A stretch of 64,000 nt of DNA from Streptomyces sp. NBC_01591 (GTDB lineage Bacteria; Actinomycetota; Actinomycetes; Streptomycetales; Streptomycetaceae). Positions within the stretch are counted from its first letter, which is position 1. Every line of letters begins with the position of its first letter. This document shows, in pieces, positions 32,747 to 40,242 of this stretch. The stretch is from NCBI RefSeq assembly GCF_035918155.1, contig NZ_CP109327.1, positions 8,122,001 to 8,186,000 on the forward strand, written 5' to 3'. The notes beneath the pieces are model-generated. The model was not told the origin of the DNA. It was given only the letters and a program-made list of their open reading frames with translations, and did not search any database. A program made the translations under genes and the position numbers.

Positions 32747-34159
32747 TTGGGAACTGAGCTGCTGGCACCCCTCGATCTGGCCTTCTGGCACCTCGAATCC
32801 GATGCCCATCCGATGCACCTCGGCGCGCTCGCCGTCTTCTCCCCTGCCCCCGACCCGGTGCACGGTGCCGACGCGGAGACCGTGCTCGAACTGCTGGGCA
32901 CCCGCGCCGCCGCCATCCCCCGGCTGCGGATGCGGGTCAGGGACGTACTGCTGCCCGTCGGCGGTGCGGCCTGGTTCGTGGACAAGGACTTCGACGTCCA
33001 CCGGCACATCGAGCGGGTGCGGCTGACCGAGGCGGAGTCGCGGGACGAGGACGGCGGATTCATGGCGGGCGCCACCCGGCTCGCCGGTGAACTGATGGAA
33101 CGGCCGCTCGAACGGGGGCTGCCGCCCTGGCAGATGTACGTGATCGGCGGCGCCGCCGGCGGTCCCTTCGCGGTGCTCGTCAAACTCCACCACGCGCTGG
33201 CCGACGGAATGCGCGCGGTCGCCATCGGCGCAGGGATCTTCGACGAGATCGCCGCCGGCCGCGCCCGCGTCGGGGTCCCCACCCGTCGGGCGCGTACCGT
33301 CCCGCCCCGCTCGTGGATGCCTGGCCCGCGCCAGGTGGCCGGCCTGGCGCTCGGGCGGATCGAGGATCTCGGGCGGGCGTTCGGCGTCGGTGCCTCCATG
33401 GTGCGGGCCAGCCGCCTCGATCCGCGCGGCGCGCCCGCGCTCACCGCGAGCTCCAGCGGCACCCGGCGGCTGGCCACCGCGGACCTGGACCTCGAAGCCG
33501 TCCAGCGGATCCGCCGAGCCGCGGGCGGCACGACCAACGACGTCCTGCTCGCGATCGTCGCCGGAGCGCTGCGCCGCTGGATGCAGGAGCGTGGTGAACC
33601 GCTGCCCGACGAGGACCCGCGGGCCCTGGTGCCGGTCTCCCGCCGCAGGCCGGGTCAGGCCGCGGCGACCGGGAACAGGCTCTCCGCCTATCTGCTCGGG
33701 CTCCCGGTCGGCGAACCCGATCCGTGGCAGCGGCTCGGCATCGTCCGCACCGCCATGGACCGCAACAAGTCCGCGGGCCCCCTGCGCGGCGCCGGTGCGG
33801 TCGCCGTACTCGCCGACCAACTGCCGTCGCTGGCCCACCGCTTCGGCGCGCCGCTCGCCGGGAATGCGGCCAGGATGCTCTTCGACGTCCTGGTCACCAG
33901 CGTGCCCCTGCCGCGCTCGGCTCTCTCGCTCGGCGGCTGCCCGCTGCGCGCCGTCTACCCGATGGCGCCGCTGGCCCGCGGCCAGTCCCTCGCCATCGCA
34001 CTGTCCGCGTACGGCGGCCGGGTGCGGGTCGGGCTGGTGGCCGACGGCAAGGCGCTGCCCGATCTGGAGCGGCTGGCGCGCTGCGCCGACGACGAGGTGG
34101 CGGAGCTGCTCACGCTTACTGCCGGCGCACTGAGCGAACGCCGCCCCGATCGGGCATAG
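32747..34159 (+). CDS. Wax ester synthase/diacylglycerol acyltransferase (WS/DGAT)
   Basis: The 470-residue protein has the condensation-domain fold of WS/DGAT enzymes with the active-site motif HHALADG (HHxxxDG, about residue 147). It also carries PLDLAFWHLES at the start, NDVLLAIVAGALR in the middle and the C-terminal DUF1298 part. Such enzymes make triacylglycerol or wax esters on the membrane for storage. TTG 32747 with GAGGA upstream is preferred: the protein then starts like its homologues, and the more distant ATG at 32648 lies inside the phased repeat array and lacks a ribosome site. The genuine start remains uncertain. Confidence 0.85.
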   Translation: MGTELLAPLDLAFWHLESDAHPMHLGALAVFSPAPDPVHGADAETVLELLGTRAAAIPRLRMRVRDVLLPVGGAAWFVDKDFDVHRHIERVRLTEAESRDEDGGFMAGATRLAGELMERPLERGLPPWQMYVIGGAAGGPFAVLVKLHHALADGMRAVAIGAGIFDEIAAGRARVGVPTRRARTVPPRSWMPGPRQVAGLALGRIEDLGRAFGVGASMVRASRLDPRGAPALTASSSGTRRLATADLDLEAVQRIRRAAGGTTNDVLLAIVAGALRRWMQERGEPLPDEDPRALVPVSRRRPGQAAATGNRLSAYLLGLPVGEPDPWQRLGIVRTAMDRNKSAGPLRGAGAVAVLADQLPSLAHRFGAPLAGNAARMLFDVLVTSVPLPRSALSLGGCPLRAVYPMAPLARGQSLAIALSAYGGRVRVGLVADGKALPDLERLARCADDEVAELLTLTAGALSERRPDRA

Positions 34160-34207
34160 GTCGGACAGATATCCCGGAAAGTGCCACAGTCAGTGGTGCC
34201 TGAGGTG

Positions 34208-34236
34208 TTGACGCGCCCAAGTGATCCGATGAATAT
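34208..34236 (+). promoter_or_regulatory. Fucose operon promoter with operator-like motif
   Basis: TTGACG (34208-34213) and GAATAT (34231-34236) are 17 bp apart. ATCCGATGA at 34224-34232 lies in the spacer and is the reverse complement of the TCATCGGAT found twice at the fucosidase promoter. This suggests one repressor for both loci. Confidence 0.5.
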
Positions 34237-34279
34237 TCGCTGTGTGCAGGAAGCGATCACCGGAGAGGGCGGCGGAAGC

Positions 34280-35272
34280 ATGCGGCGCAACAGGCTGGGA
34301 AGCAGCGCGGTCGAGGTCACCGAGCTGTCCTTCGGGGCGGCCGCCATCGGCAATCTCTTCACCGCCGTCGAACCGGCGCGGGCGACCGCCGCGGTCGACG
34401 CCGCCTGGGACGAGGGCATCCGCTACTTCGACACTGCTCCGCACTACGGACTCGGCCTCTCCGAACGACGGCTGGGCGAGGCCCTGCGCGACCGGCCCCG
34501 CGACTCGTACGTGCTCTCCACGAAGGTGGGACGGCTGCTCGACCCGCTGCCCGCCGACGCCGTCGCCGCCGGTGGCGGCCCCGACGGCCTCTCCGAGGGC
34601 TTCGCCGTACCCGCCACCCACCGCCGCCGCTGGGACTTCAGCGCCGACGGCGTACGCCGCAGCATCGAGGACAGCCTGGAACGGCTGGGCCTCGACCGCA
34701 TCGACATCGCCTATCTGCACGACCCGGACGACCACGCGGAGGCCGCGTTCCACGAGGCCTACCCGGCACTGGAGAAGCTGCGCGCGCAGGGTGTCGTAGG
34801 AGCCATCGGCGCCGGGATGAACCAGACCGCGATGCTGACCCGGTTCCTGCGCGACACCGATGTCGACGTGGTGCTCTGCGCCGGGCGCTACACCCTCCTC
34901 GACCAGTCCGCGCTCGACGAGCTGCTGCCCGAGGCGGCCGCCCGCGGCCGCAGCGTGGTCGTCGGAGGGGTCTTCAACTCCGGGCTGCTCGCCGACCCGC
35001 ACCCCGGCGCCACGTACGACTACACCGCCGCGCCCCTCTCCCTCCTGGACCGGGCCCTGCGCATCAAGGCCGTCACGGAGGGCCACGGCGTCCCGCTGCG
35101 GGCCGCCGCCCTCCATTACCCGCTCGCCCACCCGGCCGTCGCCGGAGTGCTCGTGGGCACCCGCTCCCCGGACGAGGTGCGCGACGCCGCCGCCCTGCTC
35201 CGCCACGAGATCCCGGACGAGCTCTGGGACGAGCTGCGCGCCGAGGGCCTGCTGACCGAGAACGGACACTGA
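34280..35272 (+). CDS. Aldo/keto reductase, probable L-fucose dehydrogenase
   Basis: The 330-residue TIM-barrel protein belongs to the aldo/keto reductases: YFDTAPHYGLGLSERRLGEAL contains the Asp and Tyr of the tetrad, LSTKVGRLL supplies Lys and RIDIAYLHDPDD the His. It resembles the L-fucose dehydrogenase/pyridoxal 4-dehydrogenase branch, which oxidises the sugar at C1 to a lactone. It is the first gene of a tight operon (1-bp gaps) with a RhaM-type mutarotase and a lactonase-type amidohydrolase, exactly the enzymes for L-fucose to L-fuconate. ATG 34280 with GGAAG upstream is the chosen start. Confidence 0.85.
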   Translation: MRRNRLGSSAVEVTELSFGAAAIGNLFTAVEPARATAAVDAAWDEGIRYFDTAPHYGLGLSERRLGEALRDRPRDSYVLSTKVGRLLDPLPADAVAAGGGPDGLSEGFAVPATHRRRWDFSADGVRRSIEDSLERLGLDRIDIAYLHDPDDHAEAAFHEAYPALEKLRAQGVVGAIGAGMNQTAMLTRFLRDTDVDVVLCAGRYTLLDQSALDELLPEAAARGRSVVVGGVFNSGLLADPHPGATYDYTAAPLSLLDRALRIKAVTEGHGVPLRAAALHYPLAHPAVAGVLVGTRSPDEVRDAAALLRHEIPDELWDELRAEGLLTENGH

Positions 35273-35273
35273 C

Positions 35274-35585
35274 ATGAGAATCGCCCTGCACACCAAGGTC
35301 CGCGCCGACCGCATCGAGGAGTACGAGGCTGCGCACCGCGAAGTCCCGGCGGAGCTCACCGCCGCGATCCGCGCGGCGGGCGCCACGTCCTGGACGATCT
35401 GGCGCAGCGGCACCGACCTCTTCCACGTCATCGACTGCGAGGACTACGCCGCACTCCTCGCCGAGCTGGAGCAGCTCCCCGTCAACGTGGCCTGGCAGGC
35501 CAGGATGGACGACCTGCTCGACGTGGCGCACGACTACTCGGCCGATGGCGCCGAAGCCGGGCTCCCGGTCGCCTGGGAGCTGTGA
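35274..35585 (+). CDS. L-rhamnose/L-fucose mutarotase (RhaM family)
   Basis: This 103-residue protein matches the RhaM family (pfam05336): MRIALHTKVRADRIEEYEAAH includes the conserved His, SWTIWRSGTDLFHVIDCEDY forms the next strand pair, and MDDLLD near the end is typical. It converts sugar anomers so the dehydrogenase sees the right form. One base separates it from both neighbours, so the three genes are co-translated. Fucose rather than rhamnose is inferred from the neighbours and from the distant fucosidase. Confidence 0.85.
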   Translation: MRIALHTKVRADRIEEYEAAHREVPAELTAAIRAAGATSWTIWRSGTDLFHVIDCEDYAALLAELEQLPVNVAWQARMDDLLDVAHDYSADGAEAGLPVAWEL

Positions 35586-35586
35586 C

Positions 35587-36441
35587 ATGACTGGTCAGGA
35601 ACGGATCGTCGACGCCCACCACCATGTCTGGGACCTGTCGGTACGCGACCAGGACTGGATCACCGGCGACGAACTCGCCCCGCTCCGGCGCGACTTCACC
35701 CTGGCCGATCTGGAGCCCGAGGCGCGCGCCGCCGGGGTGTACGCCACCGTCCTCGTCCAGACCGTCACCGTTGCGGAGGAGACCCCGGAGTTCCTGGCCC
35801 TCGCCCATGACAGCGACCTCGTCGCGGGCGTCGTCGGCTGGTGCGACCTCACGGCGCCGGACGTCGCCGGCACACTGGCCGCGCTGCGTGAACTCCCCGG
35901 CGGCGACCGGCTCGTCGGAGTCCGCCACCAGGTCCAGGGCGAACCCGACCCCGCCTGGCTGCTGCGCCCCGACGTCCGGCGCGGACTGCGCGCAGTCGCC
36001 GACGCCGGGCTCGTCTACGACCTCGTCGTCCAGGCCCGCCAACTGCCCGCCACCGTCCAGGCGGCGGCACTGCTGCCCGAGCTGACCTTCGTGCTCGACC
36101 ACGCCGGCAAGCCACCCGTCGCCACCGGTGAGCTGCGGCCCTGGGCCGACGACGTCAGGGCGCTGGCCGCCCGTCCCAACACCGTGTGCAAACTCTCCGG
36201 CCTGGTCACCGAGGCCGATGTGCGCTCCTGGACGGTGAGCGACCTGCGCCCGTACGCCGACACCGTTCTCGACGCCTTCGGCCCCGACCGGCTGATGTTC
36301 GGCTCGGACTGGCCCGTGTGCCGGCTCGCGGCGACGTACGAGGAGGTCGTCGACACGGCCCGCACCCTGACCGACGCCCTCACCGGAGACGAACGGGCCG
36401 GCGTCCTCGCCACCACGGCCGAGCGGGTCTACGGCCTCTGA
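35587..36441 (+). CDS. Amidohydrolase, probable L-fuconolactonase
   Basis: The 284-residue protein is an amidohydrolase_2 TIM barrel: metal-binding VDAHHHVWDL at residues 8-17, GVRHQVQGEPD, FVLDHAGKP and the late FGSDWPVC with catalytic Asp. The group includes L-fuconolactonase and related sugar lactonases. Starting one base after the mutarotase gene, it would open L-fucono-1,5-lactone to L-fuconate. The later enzymes (fuconate dehydratase, keto-deoxy-fuconate dehydrogenase) are not in this window. It may be transcribed together with the promoter at 34208. Confidence 0.85.
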   Translation: MTGQERIVDAHHHVWDLSVRDQDWITGDELAPLRRDFTLADLEPEARAAGVYATVLVQTVTVAEETPEFLALAHDSDLVAGVVGWCDLTAPDVAGTLAALRELPGGDRLVGVRHQVQGEPDPAWLLRPDVRRGLRAVADAGLVYDLVVQARQLPATVQAAALLPELTFVLDHAGKPPVATGELRPWADDVRALAARPNTVCKLSGLVTEADVRSWTVSDLRPYADTVLDAFGPDRLMFGSDWPVCRLAATYEEVVDTARTLTDALTGDERAGVLATTAERVYGL

Positions 36442-36477
36442 GAGGCACCCCACCGACGCTTCCGGCAGTCTGGAACC

Positions 36478-37338
36478 ATGCCCGAACTGCCGGAAGTCGA
36501 AGCCCTGCGGGTCTTCCTCGACGACCACCTGGTCGGCAAGGAGATCGACCGCGTCCTGCCGCTCAACGTGAGCGTCCTCAAGACGTACGACCCACCGCTG
36601 ACCGCCCTGCACGGCGCCGCGGTCACCGGCATCGCCCGGCACGGCAAGTTCCTGGACATCGGAGCCGGCCCCCTGCATCTGATCACCCATCTCGCCCGGG
36701 CCGGCTGGCTGCGCTGGAAGGACACCTTCCCCGCCGCACCGCCGCGCCCCGGCAAGGGGCCCCTGGCGCTGCGCACCGTGCTCACCGGCGGCGACGGCTT
36801 CGACCTCACCGAGGCCGGCACCACCAAACGCCTCGCCGTGTATCTGGTGCACGACCCGGCCGAGGTGCCGGGCATCGCCCGGCTGGGCCCCGACCCGCTC
36901 GACGAATCCTTCGACCGCGACGCGTTCGCCGCGCTGCTCGCCGGGGAACGCCGCCGGATCAAGGGTGCCCTGCGCGACCAGTCCCTGATCGCCGGCATCG
37001 GCAACGCCTACAGCGACGAGATCCTGCACGTCGCGAAGATGTCGCCGTACCTGCTCACCGCGAACCTCACCGACGACCAGATCACCCTCCTCCACACGGC
37101 GATGCGCACCACGCTCCACGACGCGGTCGCACGCTCCAGCGGCCTCGCGGCCGGCAAGCTCAAGGCCGAGAAGAAGAGCGGGATGCGGGTCCACGGACGC
37201 ACCGGCGAGGCGTGCCCCGTCTGCGGGGGCACCATCCGCGAGGTGTCGTTCAGCGACTCCTCGCTCCAGTACTGTCCGACCTGCCAGACCGGCGGCAAGC
37301 CACTGGCCGACCGCCGCCTCTCCCGGCTCCTCAAATGA
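36478..37338 (+). CDS. Fpg/Nei family DNA glycosylase
   Basis: This 286-residue enzyme starts MPELPEVEALR, with catalytic Pro2 and Glu3 after Met removal. It has the H2TH region (RRIKGALRDQSLIAGIGNAYSDEIL in part) and ends with a zinc finger CPVCGG ... CPTCQTGGK carrying the DNA-reading loop. It excises oxidised bases and nicks the strand. Six bases before the ATG is CAGTCT, a possible -10 for a leaderless message. It is not functionally tied to its neighbours. Confidence 0.93.
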   Translation: MPELPEVEALRVFLDDHLVGKEIDRVLPLNVSVLKTYDPPLTALHGAAVTGIARHGKFLDIGAGPLHLITHLARAGWLRWKDTFPAAPPRPGKGPLALRTVLTGGDGFDLTEAGTTKRLAVYLVHDPAEVPGIARLGPDPLDESFDRDAFAALLAGERRRIKGALRDQSLIAGIGNAYSDEILHVAKMSPYLLTANLTDDQITLLHTAMRTTLHDAVARSSGLAAGKLKAEKKSGMRVHGRTGEACPVCGGTIREVSFSDSSLQYCPTCQTGGKPLADRRLSRLLK

Positions 37339-37413
37339 CCCGCCGGGGTGCGCGGGCCGGCCGGTACGCGAAGAAGCGGTGAATCACCCGGCCCCGTACC
37401 CCGGCGCGCGCTC

Positions 37414-37419
37414 TACACT
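37414..37419 (+). promoter_or_regulatory. -10 element of a leaderless promoter
   Basis: TACACT ends 7 bases before the ATG of the LytTR regulator, in the context TACACTCCGGCCCATG. The gene two places downstream has the near-identical TACACTCCGGGCCCATG at 38228. No Shine-Dalgarno precedes either start, so both mRNAs probably begin at the ATG. Confidence 0.6.
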
Positions 37420-37426
37420 CCGGCCC

Positions 37427-38179
37427 ATGCTGCGCGTACTCGCCGTCGACGACGAAGAACCCGCCCTGGAGGAACTCCTCTACCTCCTGCGCGCCGATCC
37501 CCGGATCCGCAGCGCCGAGGGGGCCACCGGGGCCACCGAGGCGCTGCGCCGCATCGGCAGCGCCGTCGAGGCCGGGCCGGACGACCCGGCAGCCATCGAC
37601 GTGGTGTTCCTGGACATCCACATGGCGGGCCTCACCGGTCTCGATGTCGCTCAACTGCTGGCCGGGTTCGCCGCGCCTCCCCTCATCGTCTTCGTCACCG
37701 CGCACGAGGGCTTCGCCGTCCAGGCCTTCGACCTGAAGGCCGTCGACTACGTCCTCAAACCCGTACGCCGCGAGCGGCTGGCCGAAGCGGTGCGCCGCGT
37801 CGCCGAACAGGTCGGCGACCGCTCCGCACCCGTGCTCGACACCGCGGGCGACCAGATCCCGGTGGAGCTCGGCGGAGTCATCCGGTTCATTCCGATCGAC
37901 GACATCGCCTACGCCGAGGCCCAGGGCGACTACGCCCGGCTGCACACCGCCGCCGGCAGCCACCTCGTCCGCGTTCCCCTCACTACCCTGGAGGAGCGCT
38001 GGCGCACTCGCGGCTTCGTGCGCATCCACCGGCGCCACCTCGTCGCGCTGGGCCGGATCGACGAACTCCGCCTCGACGCGGGCAGCATGAGCGTCCGCAT
38101 CGGCTCCGCCGAGCTCGCGGTGAGCCGCCGCCACACCCGTGCGCTGCGTGATCTGCTGATGCGCCAGACCGGCCGCTGA
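37427..38179 (+). CDS. LytTR-family response regulator
   Basis: The 250-residue protein has a receiver domain (about 1-120: VDDEEPALEE with acidic pocket, phospho-Asp in VFLDIHMAG, Thr in FVTAHEGF, Lys in VLKPVRR). A C-terminal LytTR DNA-binding domain follows (about 150-245, with YAEAQGDYARLHT and FVRIHRRHLVAL). Its partner is the LytS-type kinase encoded two genes downstream. Between them lies an acetate-type symporter operon, the probable target, as in the pyruvate-sensing BtsSR/BtsT systems of enterobacteria. Confidence 0.9.
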   Translation: MLRVLAVDDEEPALEELLYLLRADPRIRSAEGATGATEALRRIGSAVEAGPDDPAAIDVVFLDIHMAGLTGLDVAQLLAGFAAPPLIVFVTAHEGFAVQAFDLKAVDYVLKPVRRERLAEAVRRVAEQVGDRSAPVLDTAGDQIPVELGGVIRFIPIDDIAYAEAQGDYARLHTAAGSHLVRVPLTTLEERWRTRGFVRIHRRHLVALGRIDELRLDAGSMSVRIGSAELAVSRRHTRALRDLLMRQTGR

Positions 38180-38227
38180 CCAGGGCCTCCCGGGATCCGG
38201 CCCTTCCCACGGCGGTCCGGTGCTGCG

Positions 38228-38233
38228 TACACT
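38228..38233 (+). promoter_or_regulatory. -10 element of a leaderless promoter
   Basis: TACACT ends 8 bases before the ATG at 38242. This repeats the arrangement of the preceding gene and supports separate transcription of the symporter operon. Confidence 0.55.
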
Positions 38234-38241
38234 CCGGGCCC

Positions 38242-38604
38242 ATGTCCGCAGAGCCAACGCCCCGGCGCGAAGTGGTGACCGGGGAGCCCCGGCGGGTGCG
38301 CCCGCTGCCGCGCTACCGCACCCAGTCGGAGATCGACGAGCAGACCGCACTCGGCGGCGCGTACGTCCGTTCGCTGATGCGCAGCCAACTGCGCGCCGGA
38401 CTGACCGCGTTCACCCTCCTCGCCGTGATCGTCGGAACACTGCCGCTGGTCTTCGAGGCCCTGCACAGCGCCGCGCTCGTCTGGGCAGTCCTCGGATTCG
38501 CCGCCTACCCGCCGCTCACCCTCATTGCCTGGTGGTACGTGCGACGGGCCGAGCGCAACGAACGCGACTTCGCCCGGCTCGTGGAAGGCCGCCCCGCGCA
38601 GTGA
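38242..38604 (+). CDS. Small two-helix membrane protein, DUF485-like symporter partner
   Basis: This 120-residue protein has a hydrophilic head of about 45 residues and two hydrophobic helices (about 52-72 and 80-100). This is the layout of the DUF485 proteins encoded beside ActP/MctP-type symporters. Its TGA overlaps the GTG of the symporter gene by 4 bp (GTGA), so the two are coupled. It probably assists or regulates the transporter; direct evidence is lacking. Confidence 0.75.
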   Translation: MSAEPTPRREVVTGEPRRVRPLPRYRTQSEIDEQTALGGAYVRSLMRSQLRAGLTAFTLLAVIVGTLPLVFEALHSAALVWAVLGFAAYPPLTLIAWWYVRRAERNERDFARLVEGRPAQ

Positions 38605-40064
38605 GCCGTACGTACGCGGTGGCGGCGGTCGCCGTTGTCGTTCTCGCGACCGTCCTCGTCGGCGGTTTCGGACTGCGCATCTCCCGCACCACCTCCGACT
38701 TCTACGTCGCCTCGCGCACCGTACGGCCCCGGCTCAACGCCGCGGCCATCAGCGGCGAATACCTCTCCGCCGCCTCCTTCCTCGGCATCGCCGGCCTGGT
38801 GCTCGTGCACGGCCCCGACATGCTCTGGTACCCGGTCGGCTACACCGCGGGCTATCTGGTGCTGCTGGTCTTCGTCGCCGCACCGCTGCGCCGCTCGGGC
38901 GCGTACACGCTGCCCGACTTCGCCGAGGGGCGGCTGGAGTCACGGCAGGTGCGCAGGCTGGTCAGCGTCTTCGTGGTCGCGGCGGGCTGGCTCTATCTCG
39001 TACCGCAGCTCCAGGGCGCGGGGCTGACGCTCAAGATCCTCACCGGGGCGCCCGGCTGGCTCGGCGACGTGCTCGTGGCGGCCGTCGTCGTCATTGCCGT
39101 CGCCGCGGGTGGCATGCGGTCCATCACCTTCGTGCAGGTGTTCCAGTACTGGCTGAAACTGACCGCACTCCTGGTCCCCGCGATCTTCCTGGTGCTCGCC
39201 TGGCAGGGCGACGGACGGCCCCGCGTCACCTTCGACGAGCAGCTCTCCGTCTTCCGCGCCGACCATCCGCTGTACGCCACCTACGGGCTGATCGTCGCGA
39301 CCTTCCTCGGCACCATGGGCCTGCCGCACGTCGTCGTCCGCTTCTACACCAGCCCCAACGGCCGCGACGCCCGCCGCACGACGGTCGCCGTCCTCGCCCT
39401 CATCGGCGTGTTCTACCTGCTGCCCCCGGTCTACGGCGCACTGGGCAGGCTGTACGCCCCCGAGCTGATCCACGGCGGGGACGCGGACGCCGCCGTGCTG
39501 CTGCTGCCCGGCCGGATCGTCGGCGGGCTCGGCGGGGACCTGCTCGGCGCGCTCATCGCGGGCGGCGCCTTCGCCGCGTTCCTGTCCACCGCCTCCGGGC
39601 TCACCATGGCCGTCGCTGGAGTCATCACCCAGGACGTGCTGCCATCGCGCGGGGTGCGGCACTTCCGGCTGGCCACCGTCCTCGCCATGTGCGTACCGCT
39701 GGCCGGTTCGCTGATCGTCAGCCGGGTGCCGGTGGCCGACTCCGTGGGCATGGCGTTCGCCGTCTCCGCGTCCTCCTTCTGCCCGCTGCTGGTCCTCGGC
39801 ATCTGGTGGCGGCGGCTCACCCCGCCCGGCGCCATCGCCGGACTGCTGCTCGGCGGCGGCTCCGCGTTCCTGTCCGTCGCCATCACCGTCAGCGGCGCGG
39901 TACGCCCACCGGGCTGGCCGCACGCCCTGCTCGCCTGGCCCGCCGTCTGGTCGGTGCCCGTCGGCTTCCTCGCGATGGTCCTGGTCTCCCTCGCCACGCC
40001 CGGCCGGATACCCCCCGGCACCAACGCCGCCATGACCCGCTTCCACCTCCCCGAAGCGCTGTGA
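38601..40064 (+). CDS. Sodium/solute symporter (cation acetate symporter type)
   Basis: The 487-residue SSS-family protein has about thirteen helices, with ISGEYLSAASFLGIAGLV, GYTAGYLVLLVFVAAPLRRSG and FLGTMGLPHVVVRFYT typical of ActP-like carriers. The GTG at 38601 overlaps the preceding stop. Acetate, pyruvate or another short monocarboxylate is the likely substrate. Being embedded between a LytTR regulator and a LytS kinase suggests nutrient-sensing induction. Confidence 0.88.
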   Translation: MSRTYAVAAVAVVVLATVLVGGFGLRISRTTSDFYVASRTVRPRLNAAAISGEYLSAASFLGIAGLVLVHGPDMLWYPVGYTAGYLVLLVFVAAPLRRSGAYTLPDFAEGRLESRQVRRLVSVFVVAAGWLYLVPQLQGAGLTLKILTGAPGWLGDVLVAAVVVIAVAAGGMRSITFVQVFQYWLKLTALLVPAIFLVLAWQGDGRPRVTFDEQLSVFRADHPLYATYGLIVATFLGTMGLPHVVVRFYTSPNGRDARRTTVAVLALIGVFYLLPPVYGALGRLYAPELIHGGDADAAVLLLPGRIVGGLGGDLLGALIAGGAFAAFLSTASGLTMAVAGVITQDVLPSRGVRHFRLATVLAMCVPLAGSLIVSRVPVADSVGMAFAVSASSFCPLLVLGIWWRRLTPPGAIAGLLLGGGSAFLSVAITVSGAVRPPGWPHALLAWPAVWSVPVGFLAMVLVSLATPGRIPPGTNAAMTRFHLPEAL

Positions 40065-40091
40065 GGGTGCGGCAGCGGGCCTCGCGGCGTC

Positions 40092-40189
40092 GCGGGGCTG
40101 GGGTGCGCACCTCGCGGCGTTGTCGTCAATCACCAACGCTCTGCGTTGCCTCAATCCTCCGCCCTGCGATGCACGCACCCCAGCCCCGC
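40092..40189. repeat. Palindromic intergenic repeat element with 16-bp perfect inverted ends
   Basis: GCGGGGCTGGGGTGCG at 40092-40107 is matched perfectly by its complement at 40174-40189. Inside lies a smaller hairpin, CAACGC-TCT-GCGTTG at 40134-40148. It fills most of the gap between the symporter and the kinase and resembles dispersed palindromic units of Streptomyces chromosomes. It may also act as an attenuator between the two genes. Confidence 0.6.
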
Positions 40190-40242
40190 TCCTTCACCCG
40201 CGCTGCCCAATGCCGGGCCCTCTCGACCTCGGGGAGACACCG

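Noticed and set aside
32806..32820. CATCCGATG inside the WS/DGAT gene as a fucose-operator copy
   Set aside because: It is within coding sequence (Pro-Met stretch HPMHLG) and explained by codon use.
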